A program made the position numbers and the translations under genes. Under the pieces are notes generated by a model. That model was not told the origin of the DNA, ran no database searches, and saw only the letters and a program-made list of their open reading frames with translations. From positions 890,949-954,948 of the forward strand of contig JAJEKV010000014.1 in the NCBI GenBank assembly GCA_021234155.1: DNA of 64,000 bases, in the 5' to 3' direction. Origin of the DNA: Isoetes taiwanensis (lineage: Eukaryota; Streptophyta; Lycopodiopsida; Isoetales; Isoetaceae). Positions within the stretch are counted from its first letter, which is position 1; every line of letters starts with the position of its first letter. Positions 34,440 through 45,220 of the stretch are shown piece by piece.

Positions 34440-35664
34440 TTTTCTCATTTCCCTCTTCCCCATTCCTCGTGCCCTTTTTCCCTTCCTTTTTTTCCATTCC
34501 ACCTCCCTTTTCTTTTTTCTTTCCCTTCCCTTTTCATCCTTTCCTCTCTTCCCGTGTCCTTTTTCACTTTCTTCCCCCCCTTTCCCTTTCATTTTCATTT
34601 TCTCTTTCCTTTTCCCTTTTCCAATGCGGCGTTCTCTTTTCCCTACCTTTTTTGCCTTCTCCATCCTCTTTCTCTTTTCCCTGTGCCCGTCCCTCCTCTT
34701 TTTTTCTTTTTTCTTTTTGCCCTTTCCATGCTCTTTTTCCCTTCATTTTTTCCCCTTTTTCACATTTTCCTTTTTCCCCGTGCCCTTTTTCCCTTCCCCT
34801 TCCCATTTTCCATTCCCTCTCCCCTTTTCCTCGTGCTCATTTTCCCTTCCCGTTTCCCCTTTCTGCATTCCTTTTTCTTCCCCTCCTCTTTCTCTTTTTG
34901 AATGCCCTTCTTCCCTTCCCTTCTCTACATCATTTTCCTCTTCCCTTTTTTCGCTTCAATTTTCCTCCTTTCCATACCCTTTCCTCTTCCCCTTTTCCCA
35001 TTGCCTTTTTTTCCTTCCCTTTCCTCTCTCCGCCCTTTCTTTTTCCCTTTTCCCATGCCACTTATCCCTTCCTTACCACTTCATTCTTTTCCCTTTTCCC
35101 TTTTACCCTCTTTCCTTTTTCCTCATGTCTCTTTGCCTTTTCCTTTTCATCTTTTCACCCCCCTTTTTATTTTTCCTTTCCCTAACCTCCCCCCTTTTCG
35201 CGTGCCCTTTTTTCTCTTTTCTCCCCTTCTTTCTATTCCTTTTAAAACTTTCCCTCTTCCATTCACCTGTTCCTTTTCCCTACCTTTTCCATGCGCTCCT
35301 TTTCCTCCTTTCTCCATCCTCTTCTTCTTTTCCCTTTGAGCGTTCTCCCTCCCCTCTTTTTTTTCTTTTTACTTTTTCCATGCTCTTTTTCCTTCCTTTT
35401 TCCCATTTTCTCAACCTTTCCCTTTTGCCCTTTTTCCCGTGCCCTTTTCCCATCTCACTCTCCCCTTTTCCAAATGCCCATTTTCCTTCCCTTTTTCCCT
35501 TTCCCCTTTCCCCTTTCGCTTTTCCAATGCCCCTTTTCCCTTCCCTTTTCCTCCTTTCCCCACTCTTTCCTCATTGCCCTTTCTCCCTTCCCATTCCTCT
35601 ATCCCCTCTTTGTTTTCTCTTTCTTTTTCCCTTTTTCCCATACCACTTTTCCCTTTCCTCACCA
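34440..35664. repeat. Polypyrimidine tract, right half
   Basis: About 1.2 kb of C/T-rich sequence with 'ccctttttccc' units and regularly spaced 'catgccc' or 'cgtgccc' words. It continues the tract interrupted at 22403. A 413-codon open frame across it (Phe/Ser/Pro/Leu-rich) is a composition artefact. Confidence 0.9.
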
Positions 35665-36571
35665 TTGGCCTGTGCACAAGAGACCATCGAGTCGTGGATG
35701 CTATGGAATGGCTTAGCACAAGAGAAGGGACGCAGTGGTGAAGTGGGGGAGGGGTCTTGCACGAACATACAAGGCTCCTGGGACTCCTACAATGGGCTAG
35801 GCCTGATAGCCGGTCCGCGGAGAGGGCGGGTATGGGTCCGACACTCCACGGGTGCGGAGGTGTGACCCGTATGGGGCACCCTGTACTTTGAGTAGATTTA
35901 GGGTGAGTAAGTCGGGTATGGATGCGGGGGTCCTGATGCGGCACGTATTCTTTAGCTCACCCATGGAACCACTGTGATCCTGGAAGGGGACGCTTCCCTG
36001 ACCTGCCTCATCGGACTGAGGCATCATGAACCCTGGAGTAGGCTCGAAGGGTGATACCTAGAGTCTGCGTCTCCGGAAGGCTATAGTGATGCCATAGCAT
36101 GATTGGACTCATCTGCAAAGTGTGCACATGAGGGGCGGATGGAGTGGACAACCCTAGCCGATGTTCTATGCCAGCCAACGCCATGCCAAGATTCGGTCTG
36201 CTGATCTCTTGAGACCTAGCCGTCAGTTGGTCCTCACTGGAGTCTGGGCTGGGGTAGAACCATGGGTTTGGGTGTTTTCTCTAGTATTAAATGCATCTTC
36301 TTTGTTGTTACCAGTTGAATGGATGTACCGCCCTTCGTGGTGGTATTTATGATATGATTATGTGTATGCTAACCTTGTATTCACGTTTCCGCGACATAGG
36401 AGTCCCATTGAAGGCGTGGGCCGAATGACCCCTCTGTGTCCTTCACTCGAGCATCTCTCCATGGATGGCCGAGTTAGACGGAGGGCCCTGCTCATGGTGA
36501 GATGGTTGCCATGGGAGGGGAAAGTCCCCGTATGTATACGGTCGAGCATCATATATGTTCTGGGAGCGTCA
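35665..36571 (+). repeat. Element B 5' LTR, remaining part
   Basis: Matches 48030-48843 of the 3' LTR ('accatcgagtcgtggatgct', 'gggtgagtaagtcgggtatg', 'gttctgggagcgtca'). It also resembles the D LTR from 62363 ('ggcctgtgca.aagag'). Confidence 0.85.
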
Positions 36572-36573
36572 AG

Positions 36574-36585
36574 TGGTATCAGAGC
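36574..36585 (+). other. Element B primer-binding site (tRNA-iMet)
   Basis: TGGTATCAGAGC, two bases after the LTR end, followed by a leader of about 670 bp (36586-37259) with no recognised gene. Confidence 0.92.
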
Positions 36586-37259
36586 CGTGATTTCGGTTAC
36601 TCGAAATCATAGCACTGACCAAACCCTAACTCGTTAGTTCGGTAGTTAGGTGGAAGTTTAAGCTAGTGTGATTGTTTAGCTCTTTGATGTTTGGTTTTGT
36701 GCTAGGTTAATGTAATAGATTGTAAGTTCTTAAGAAGTTAAGGCGACTGGAGGACCCAAGTTTGGAAGGGCCATAACTTTTTGTAGGTAGCTTGGATGGA
36801 GGCGAAAATGGCTCCAATGGATCGGGCACCTCCCAAATACCCTAGGGGGCACGTCTCCCGAGGGCGGAAAGTCAACAGCAGGCCGAAAAGTCAAAAGGGG
36901 CGCTGCTGTCGTCCGAGGTGTTTTTTTCGCAGAGTTAGGAGCATATAACGCTCGCAGCGCCCCATACGGTTCCGCGTATTTTTATACGCGCCCGTTTTTT
37001 TAAAAAAAAAAAAAATTTCGAAAATTTTAATAAAAAGTTAAAAGTTAAATTCAAATTTGAGACACTTTTTGAAAGGTGTGTTTCTTTGTACGACTTTCCT
37101 CCGCCATAGCCGCCGGACTAGAGCTCTATTTCCGCCATAGCTGACCTCCACGGCTACCCCGCATCTACCCTAAACCCCTAGCGCCCTCGCCTACTCCCTA
37201 GCGCCACTTGTTTAAGCTTGAGCGCCCTACTTCTTCTTCCTTGTTGTCCATCGCTAGTG

Positions 37260-38310
37260 CCATGATGCCGCGCTTCAAGCTGATGGTCAACCTAAAGAAG
37301 ATGAACGTCTTCCAACTGTTCAGCGTCCTAGTAGACTATCTCTCGACGGATAACCCTATGATCGAACTGTCCTAGACCTTTTTGTGAAGCACTTTACTGA
37401 GGGCCGTAGAATCCCCTACCCCATTTTTCATTTCAATGACCGTTTTCTTATGAAGCTAAACGCTGCAAACCAGCCCTACGCTCTTGTAGAGCAGCCTGAT
37501 CAAGCTTGGGCCCTAGTTAAGTTTTACCCATTAGCCAGCGAGGAGGAAGATTCTGCAGAATTTACCAGGACGGAGGTCCAACGTATTCAGCTCCTTGCTA
37601 GGGTCGACCTTCAACAAATAGCTAGTGCCCTACCAGAGGAGCGGGCTAGTAGTTTCTATTACCTCGGCAAAGGCCATGTACTTATGTACCGGGACCATTA
37701 CAAACTTCCCACTTTCTTTTGGAACGAAGAATTGTATGCCTTTGTCTTTGAAAATGTTCTCCTTACCTTTACACAAGACCGCATGGACCTTGTGCAAGCG
37801 GACATGCGAGCTCACCCGGCCCGGTACCATACGGAGATTGCCAGGCGGATACAAGTGCGCTTGGACAAGGAGGCCAGGGCTGCAGAGAAGGAGAGGCTCC
37901 GCAAGGAAGAGGAGGATTCCCAAAACCAGCAGGAAGGGGACCAGCAAGTTGATCAGCAGGGAGATCAGAATGTTGACCAGCAGGGAGATCAAAATGCTGA
38001 TCAAAATGTGGATCAACATGTAGATCAGGGTGGAGGCCGGAATAGGAAGAATAGAGAGTGGGGTAATAGAAAGAGGAAGAGTATAAAACCCGTAAAGGGG
38101 GGTGTGGATTACAAGACCCGCTTGCAGAAGAATGCCACCATTGCCAAGAAGACATCGGCTCAGAGACAGGAGCAAATCGTTCAGCGGGCAAAGCATCCGA
38201 CAACCGGCGGGAAATCCATCCCATTATTGAAGCAAACCGTCAAACCGCGGAAGCCCCATAGATATCGACTGGGCACGGTAGCTCTTCGAGAGATACGTAA
38301 ATTATCGTAA
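37260..38310 (+). pseudogene. Element B pre-gag ORF, first segment (unknown protein with DQ-rich repeats)
   Basis: The open stretch 37384-38310 (308 residues) is preceded by related coding-like sequence from the ATG at 37262. Markers: RRIPYPIFHFNDRFLMKLN, VQRIQLLARVDLQQIA, LGKGHVLMYRDHYKLPTFFW, a charged helix (RLDKEARAAEKERLRKEEED), then short repeats of DQ.VDQQG type at residues about 180-215, and a basic C-terminus (RNRKNREWGNRKRKSIKP, KPRKPHRYRLGT). A matching start occurs in element C (RIPYPVYHF). The acidic-Gln repeat plus basic tail could suit nucleic-acid binding or assembly; that is only inference. No known family recognised. Confidence 0.6.
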
Positions 38311-38730
38311 TTTAAAACCTCTTTGCAATCCTCGAGATTGTACCTCATGTGTCTACAACCTCTCGCCAGGGACGCATTCGCCCAAGGACCTCTACCTCGA
38401 TCTTTCCACCACACCTTCTTCGGATTATTGTGAACTTATCTATATAAAATATTCTCATTTCAAAAGTGAATTAACATGTCTTTTTAGCGTAATGTATTTA
38501 AATATAAATCATTAATTAAATAATAGTTTTTAATAATAATTTGGAGAAAAGTATAAAAGGCCTTTTTGGCCCATTAGGGTTTCATTTAGGACTTTGACTC
38601 CCCCTTTGCGCCTTCATTGTCACAATTCAGAATGGTATTTGGGAAGCTTGTTTTGAGGCTTCACCCTTATCTTCCAGCGCCATCATTATGGACCCGATTA
38701 CGCCGCCTTTGAGGACGAGGAGATACCTGC

Positions 38731-39770
38731 ATGTGTCTACAACGAGGGAGCATTCCTCTTCCACACCCCTGCTCCTCCATGCTTTCGAATGTCATTAAGA
38801 AGGCAGGGACCCACCTCCCCGTCATGAAGCTTGTTTTGAGGCCCGATTTGCACGGACCGTGGAAGGCGCTTTCCTCACTGCCAGTCCTCGACCGGAAGGC
38901 CGTCGATGATGAAATAGGATTTCCGGTGGGAAGAAGAGATAAAGCCCTCAAACTCGAAGGGCTCAATCTCCTTCCTACCGTACTCTTGAATAACCAAGAG
39001 TACCTGATTCTTGAGGACATTATGTGGGCCTATACCGCGTTATTGCTGATATGCGGGGCCGCAAAAAGATAGAGGTCCTCTATGATCTTGCCGAGTACTG
39101 CCAGGACGACTTCCTTGACTTTACAACGCCCGTTGTGCATCCGCTACAAGTCGAGGACTTGTTAGCATACCGGCCAGAAGAGTTAGAGCCCGTTGAGGCC
39201 CTTTTATCACTTCGGCAGTTCTTATTGACTGATACACCCCAGCCTCCGGAGGAGCATTTTGCAGCTCAGATGCGGCCTCCTCCTGCGGATCAGCCATTAC
39301 AGATCACCATGGGAGGGGTGGATCAAGAGGAAGAAGACCTTTGGGACACCAAGGTAAGTCTTAGGGATGATAAAGAAGAAGCAGAGCAGGAGAAGATCCC
39401 CGTTAACTTGGAAAAGGAAGCAGAGACCTCCAAATTAGGGCAATGGGCAACCATGTGACCCGATTCTTCCTTTTCGTTTTCCGGCAAGGGGAAGTCCTAT
39501 TCTTCTCCAAGAACCTAGGCCCTTCTTCTGAAGCATCTTGGTGGGCACTTCGTGCGATATCCACCTTGGCGGGCCATAAGAAGATTGATTATCACGCCAC
39601 CACCATTACCTTGGTCCGACGAGATTTGGCTATCGTAGCATTGGGGGACGTGGCGGGCTGTGCTAATATGCGTCTCCTTGTGGCGGCACCTAGTAGCCAC
39701 TTGTTTACCACCAGAGGCAGCAGCTCGAGCCGCCCTCTCTGCTAGCCCCAGTGCTACTTTGATGCGCTAC
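38731..39770 (+). pseudogene. Element B pre-gag ORF, second segment (unknown)
   Basis: Consecutive open stretches include MKLVLRPDLHGPWKALSSLP, LPTVLLNNQEYLILEDIMWA, VLYDLAEYCQDDFLDF, an acidic stretch (DQEEEDLWDTK), and then NHVTRFFLFVFRQGEVLFFS, EASWWALRAISTLAGHKK and LVRRDLAIVALGDV. The last three motifs recur in element C (29238-29627), and the Pro-rich end coincides with the insertion point of the solo LTR at 39775. No enzyme motif seen. Broken. Confidence 0.55.
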
Positions 39771-39865
39771 CACCTGTGACGACCATACGGATATTCGTAT
39801 CATATGAACATTATACTCCTATGTACAAAAGATGGTCGTCACACGGATGCAAAAAGGTAGTTGCA

Positions 39866-39937
39866 CAAGACAGGGTTTGAACTCGCAACCTTCCAGTTGC
39901 GAGTCACACACCCTTGCCAGGTGCGCTACCAATAGTT
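39866..39937 (-). ncRNA. tRNA-like (SINE-type) promoter region inside solo LTR E
   Basis: The minus strand reads TGGTAGCGCACCTGG (A-box-like) and, about 40 bp on, GAGTTCAAACCC (B-box-like, fitting GWTCRANNC). A 7-bp inverted repeat CTCGCAA/TTGCGAG lies between. A full tRNA cloverleaf is not obvious, so this is a tRNA-derived relic or a SINE head rather than a working tRNA gene. Confidence 0.4.
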
Positions 39938-39984
39938 GTTGAAAACATTCCTTCACGTCTTCCTCATATGTGGGACTATCTCCA

Positions 39985-40007
39985 GAAGGTTCTAGAATGT
40001 TTTAGAA
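39985..40007 (+). promoter_or_regulatory. Heat-shock element, five alternating pentamers
   Basis: GAA (39985), TTC (39990), GAA (39995), TTT (40000) and GAA (40005) alternate, each separated by exactly 2 bp, so four of five units are perfect. This is the inverted-repeat binding array for trimeric heat-shock factors. It lies 72 bp before TATATAAG at 40079. Heat-responsive LTRs with such arrays are known in plants (ONSEN). Confidence 0.7.
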
Positions 40008-40078
40008 CCTAAATGCATGCACGACACTTGGCACGATCTCATCCATTGGAGTGGCGCGATCCTGACCGTTGGTCTAGA

Positions 40079-40086
40079 TATATAAG
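40079..40086 (+). promoter_or_regulatory. TATA box of solo LTR E
   Basis: TATATAAG, 72 bp downstream of the heat-shock array and about 200 bp before the LTR end, a normal U3/R geometry. Confidence 0.55.
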
Positions 40087-40499
40087 GAGGCACCTCCTTC
40101 TTGTCAAACCATTCCGGTTCAACGCCAGTCTTGAGCCTTCTAGGCATCTGTCTCGTATTCCTGCTTGCCTTCGGGCTATTGTATTCTTGATTCCTGTTCA
40201 TATATCAGATTCTTTGCCGATCTTGGCGTATTTCTTCCGTATTTCTTGCATATTTTCCACGTATTTTCCTTGTTTTCGAGTAGGTTCATGACACCGCCCA
40301 CCTCCTCAGCCTATGGACGAAGAGGAGGAACCTAGTTCTTAAATATTTCCATTACGCATCTTTGTACTGCGTATAGTTGTAATTTTGATTTGGCATTTTT
40401 CTTAGCCATCATACAATATATGTACCAGTTTCTTATAATTTATGATTATTGTATCGTTGAATACAATTAAATTGTTTTGTTCCCATGATACTTCCTTGT

Positions 40500-41010
40500 A
40501 TCTTCTAGAGTTTGTTCCACAGTGTATATTCATTCTTGCCGTCTTGCAGATTATGATCTCGCAGAGATCGAGGAGAGAATTACCAATGAAATACGAAGGG
40601 ACGATCCAGGACCTCCCGACCAAGATTACGGCCAACGATATGGTGAGTACCCAGATCGAGATGATGACTCCGAAGAAGGGGAACTTGTAGTGGAAGATGA
40701 GCCTTATGACCCAGCTAAAGGATTGGAAGTAGTCAACATTCTCCGAGAACATGCCTTCGAAAATCTGCAACAAACTCTTCGACGAACTTGGGATTAATGG
40801 GAGATGACGAGGCATGAAGCCTATGCCGATGCTAACGAGCATTTATGGCAGATTTTCTTTGTACTACGAGATCTTTTTAATCTCCTCATCATTAATCCCA
40901 CCCTGGACTACCAGCATGTCATTATCCAGGCCTGGGCTCGCTATAAGGTAGTAAGGGCCGTACAAGAAAGCGTCTGCTATTCCATCCTCTACCCTTTTGC
41001 GCAGCCCTAG
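40500..41010 (+). pseudogene. Element B pre-gag ORF, third segment (unknown)
   Basis: Two adjoining open stretches: an acidic one (YDLAEIEERITNEIRRDDPG, YPDRDDDSEEGEL) and one with RDLFNLLIINPTLDYQHVII and QAWARYKVVRAVQE. The latter matches 28435-28749 of element C. It lies 260 bp before the gag start. Family unknown. Broken. Confidence 0.55.
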
Positions 41011-41275
41011 TTTTAATCCCTTCAGTTTTTTTTTTATGGCTAAGTATGTGTTCACTAAGAGTTGTTGAATGTACAGCCTTATGGCTGAAATATGTTGTAA
41101 TCACTACTTTTTGTACATTATGACCCTAAGTTTTGCTAAGGATATAACTATGATGTAACTGTCACTTTCACTTAATAATAAAGATATTTTCTTCTCTTCT
41201 ATGGTCTTTATTATTATTTCCTAGCGCTACTTAAATTAATCTCCTTTGTCAACCATGGTATCACAATAACTCTCT

Positions 41276-42552
41276 TTGTACCTTCTTATGATCAATATAG
41301 ACGGTGCACGTAATGGGCCATGGCAGACACCCTCGAATGCTAGCAGGCTAACACCTGAGCAAGAACTCATGTTGATGAAGCGGCAGTTAGGAGAGCTCCA
41401 GGCTTATGTGTTAAATGCCAACCCACCGCAGCATATGCAAGAGGACGGGCCGGAGTTACCTCCGTTACCGCCAAGTCCACCACCACAACAGGCCCCTGCA
41501 CCTGAATCAGGCCCTGCAACCGCACCAAGGAGGCACCGTTCCAAGCGTCGTCGGAGTTCCTCTAAGGATAGTGCCACATCCTCACAGTCCGCCACCTCTG
41601 AGTCCTCTGAGTCGTCCGTATCATCTGCTGATCATACAAAGCGCCGGGACAAGGAGTACCGTAAGACGATTGATACGGCCATAAGCAGTATATGGAAAAA
41701 TCGAAAATTGGCCCAGTTTGATGGGAAATCTAGAGGCGGGGTGAATGCAGAGTCCTGGTTGGACGAGACGAAGGAGTTTGGAAAATCCTATGGCATGATA
41801 GAAAAGGATATAGGAGTTGCCACACAAACCTTACAGAAGCTGCTCGTATTTGGTGGAAGGGCTATGCTAGAGCCAAGCATCTGGACAGAAGCAGGTGCAA
41901 GTTCAAAAAGTTTGCCAAAAGCTTTTAAGTCGCATTATGTGCCCCGTGCGCACAAATGCCAACAGATTCAGACTTTCTACAGGTTGGAGCAGAAGGGTAT
42001 GTCAGTTCAGGCCTACACTGATGAATTCATGCGCTTGAGGCTGTATGTGCCAGGAATGAATGAAAAGAGGGCCGTTGAGGGCTATATTGAAGGGTTGGCC
42101 CCCTCAATTAAATGAATGGTTAAGGCCATAGACCCGAAATCAGTTGCTGAGGCTGAGGCTAAGGCACTGAGCCTTGAAGAGGACGCACCATGAAACCAGT
42201 ACCAGAGCCCCGCCTCTTACTCGCAGCCACGCCCGTACACACTTATAAGGGTCGTTCACCGAGTCCGGGGCCCTCTCAGCAGAACTCTAACGGCCGCCAG
42301 GAAAAGAAAGTCACCTTCAACATGCCCGACAAACCGAATAATGCCGGTAAGGAAGTTCAGAACCTCTTACAGTCCATTCCCAAAGAGGCCCGAGAGCAGC
42401 TCCGCAGAGATAAAGCATGTTACAGGTGTATGCGGCCCGGGCATTTCATGCAGAATTGTCCTTATGTCACGCAGACTGCCCAGCTGGCCATGGCCGACCT
42501 CAATTGGGACGATCTCGAGTCTACACTACCTGTCGAGGAGGAGGCTCCGAGC
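41276..42552 (+). pseudogene. Element B gag with zinc knuckle
   Basis: The start is Pro- and Ser/Arg-rich (PSPPPQQAPAPESGP, RRHRSKRRRSSSKDS). A Gag core follows ([69 protein letters not shown]). The end carries a CCHC knuckle C-x2-C-x4-H-x4-C (CYRCMRPGHFMQNC). This is the capsid/nucleocapsid gene of chromovirus-type Ty3/gypsy. It is cut off from protease by the MITE at 42553. Broken. Confidence 0.85.
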
Positions 42553-43218
42553 ATGGAATAAATTACTACTCCTATATTTTAGTGTAGCCAAAATAGGTTT
42601 AGCTAAACTATCCTCAAATTGGGGATAGAAGTTTCTAACACTTGGCTAAACTAAATGGTTTTTCTCCATCACAGTTTCTTGCTTTTGGCCAAACTTTCAT
42701 AAAATGGAAAGGCAAATATTAGCCATCACGCTATAGTAATTTAAAAAAATCCAAGCATTTTGGCAAAGACATTGAATTTATTGTAAATACATAAATCAAG
42801 ACACAAACATACATGAACATGTTCAAAAACCTAAAAAAAAAAGGGACTACATTGTTCTTTTTCCTCTAATGCTTCAACTTTGTATTTGGAACAAGAAAGA
42901 AAGTGGAAAAAAAAAGGAAAAATATAAACCCCATTTGAAATTTCTTAAAGTTAGTACATACATTGGTGTTGAATTTCAGGCTAATCTATCCATTTTTCCA
43001 AGACCACTCTATCTTAGGTTTAGCTAATCGATGTCCTGATGGATATGTCTGAAGGTAAAGGTTTGGCTATTCAACCTAAAAACTCACTTGGGCAGCAAAA
43101 AAATTGGGCTAAAATTTTCTTTTTTTTGGGCATTTTTTCCATTTACTTTAGCCGTTTTTCTTGGAAAAACTGCTACAAAATAGCAATTTGGCTAACCTTA
43201 GCCGTTATTTTATTCCAT
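42553..43218. mobile_element. Mutator-like MITE between gag and protease of element B
   Basis: About 666 bp flanked by GGCTCCGAG (42543-42551 and 43219-43227), a 9-10-bp target duplication. Ends are inverted: ATGGAATAAATTAC at the left, complement ATGGAATAAAATAAC at the right. Interior copies of 'ttagctaa' and 'ttggctaa' lie near both ends. It has no coding capacity. The 9-10-bp duplication suggests a Mutator-type origin. Confidence 0.65.
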
Positions 43219-44667
43219 GGCTCCGAGTATATTCACGGTGCGTCTCATATCCTTGCAGCTATAGAAACCGGCAATGCTGAAAGTCAGCCTGCTGTTATTT
43301 CCACTATAGGTCAAGTAGACAGTAAGCCCTTCATAATACTTATGGATACGGGAAGTACACATAATTTTGCTTCTCCTAGAATGGCCCAGGTATTGCAGCT
43401 TGAGACTTTGAGGTCCCGACCGAAACCTGTCACGTTAGCCAGTGGAAAAATTAGACATACTCATGGCCGTCGCATTAACCTCAAAATGCAGCTGCCAGGT
43501 GCACTAGTTGCATTGGGTGCCGAGTTAATGGATATTGGCAAATATGATCTGATTGTTGGTATGGAATTCCTGGCATCTGCAAAAGCCAATATCGACTGCG
43601 AAAAGCGGGAGGTTACCTTCAACGCAGCTAATGGAGCCCGCCTAACTATAAAAGGTGATCCATTAAACCCTATTATGCAGTCTATGTCCATCAGGCAGTT
43701 AAGTAAGGCTGTACGCAAGGATAAGCTACTTTGCGTCATCAGACTTGCATCTATCGAGTCAAATGCTAAACAGAAGCAAGTAGTTGATGCGTTGCCAGAA
43801 AGCATTGCTAATCTTCTTAGGGAATTTAGTGATCTCTTTCCAGACGAGATCCAGAAACTTCCTCCATTCAGAGGGGTGGAATGTGAGATAGCTTTGGAAC
43901 CAGGTACTAAGCCTACCAGTAAGGCCCCGTACCGTATGAGTCCCCCTGAGTTGGCAGAGCTTAAGAAGCAACTTCAGGAGCTACTAAACCTAGGCTTCAT
44001 TCGGCCTAGTGTTTCGCCTTTCGGCGCTCCTATCCTCTTTGTTAAAAAGAAGGATGGCTCCTTAAGGATGTGTATTGATTATCGGCAACTCAATAAGCAT
44101 ACCATCAAGAATCGCTATGCTTTGCCTAGAGCAGACGATCTTATGGACCAGTTGCAAGGGGCCAGGTACTTCTCAAAGATTGACTTACGCTCTGGATATC
44201 ATCAGATAAGAATTAAAGAGGAGGACATCCATAAATCTGCCTTTCGTACTAGATATGGGCATTATGAGTTTACTGTTATGCCTTTTGGATTAACTAATGC
44301 CCCCGCAACTTTCATGCGATTGATGAATGATGTCTTCCGACAATACTTGGATGATTTTGTTGTTATTTTCTTTGATGACATTCTCATCTATAGTAAGACT
44401 CTGGAGGAGCATGAGAAACATCTTAGGTTGGCCCTACAAAAGCTAAGACGTCACCGGCTCTTTGCCAAGTTCTCTAAGTGCAAGTTTGCCACTCCGAAGG
44501 TGGATTATTTGGGACATGTCATTTCAGCAGAGGGAATTGCTACCGATCCAGCAAAGATAGAGGCAGTAAAGGATTGGCCCATTCCAGGTAATATTTCAGA
44601 GATCCGAAGTTTCTTAGGATTGGCAGGATATTACCGAAAATTTGTTAAGGATTGGACCTCTTACTGA
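43219..44667 (+). pseudogene. Element B protease and RT
   Basis: The protease has [20 protein letters not shown] (retropepsin D-T-G-S) and [12 protein letters not shown] follows with [79 protein letters not shown] and the active site [10 protein letters not shown], then ITSFLG-type thumb sequence [15 protein letters not shown]. The open frame begins earlier, in MITE sequence. Broken as part of the element. Confidence 0.92.
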
Positions 44668-44789
44668 TCTTACAAAGCATGAGAAGGTGAAGGATTGGAT
44701 TGAGCATTGGAAAGAAAAAGTCCAGGGAAGTTTTCAGAAGCTTAAGGATGCTTTAACGTCAGCACCGATCCCTCACATTGCCGACCACA

Positions 44790-45208
44790 AAAGGATAAAT
44801 TAGTAGCAACGGATGCCAGTAAGATTGCTACCGGTGGAGTCCTAATGCAGGAGGGGAGGGTTATTGCATATGATTCAAAGAAAATGAATGAGGACTGAAC
44901 AGCGATACCCTACCCATGACCAGGAGTTGTTAGCCGTTGTCCGCGCTCTGCGTATATGGAGACACTACCTTCTTGGTAGAAGATTTCAACTTGATACAGA
45001 TCATCAGAGTCTCCGTTATCTATCCACCCAGCCGAATCTCAACCTCCGTCAGAGAAGATGGATGGAATTTCTGGAGGAGTATGATTTTGAGATTATGTAT
45101 AAGCCTGGGAAGCACAATGTGGTTGCGGATGCGTTATTGCGCCATCCCTTGGTAACCCGAACCCATTGTAATGCAATTTCCACACTCACTAGTGAGTTTG
45201 GGAAATGA
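44790..45208 (+). pseudogene. Element B RNase H
   Basis: Contains [60 protein letters not shown] and DAL, the standard Ty3/gypsy RNase H set, placed between RT and the integrase zinc domain. Broken. Confidence 0.88.
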
Positions 45209-45220
45209 TAGGACAGACCT

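Larger units (their letters stand above)
39775..40293 (+). mobile_element. Solo LTR E (519 bp) inside element B
   Basis: Starts TGTGACGACC and ends GGTTCATGACA (TG...CA). It is flanked by 5-bp repeats CCACC (39770-39774) and CCGCC (40294-40298), one mismatch. The pre-gag proline-rich coding sequence resumes after it. No internal domain accompanies it, so it is a solo LTR from a family not otherwise present in the window. Copia or gypsy origin cannot be told. Confidence 0.65.

Noticed and set aside
34382-35865. Open frames of 267 and 413 codons rich in Phe, Ser, Pro and Leu
   Set aside because: They are translations of the polypyrimidine tract; base composition alone removes stop codons. Opposite-strand Lys/Gly/Glu-rich frames have the same cause.
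39866-39937. A functional tRNA gene
   Set aside because: A and B boxes are recognisable but the arms do not form a convincing cloverleaf and the segment lies inside an LTR; kept only as tRNA-like.
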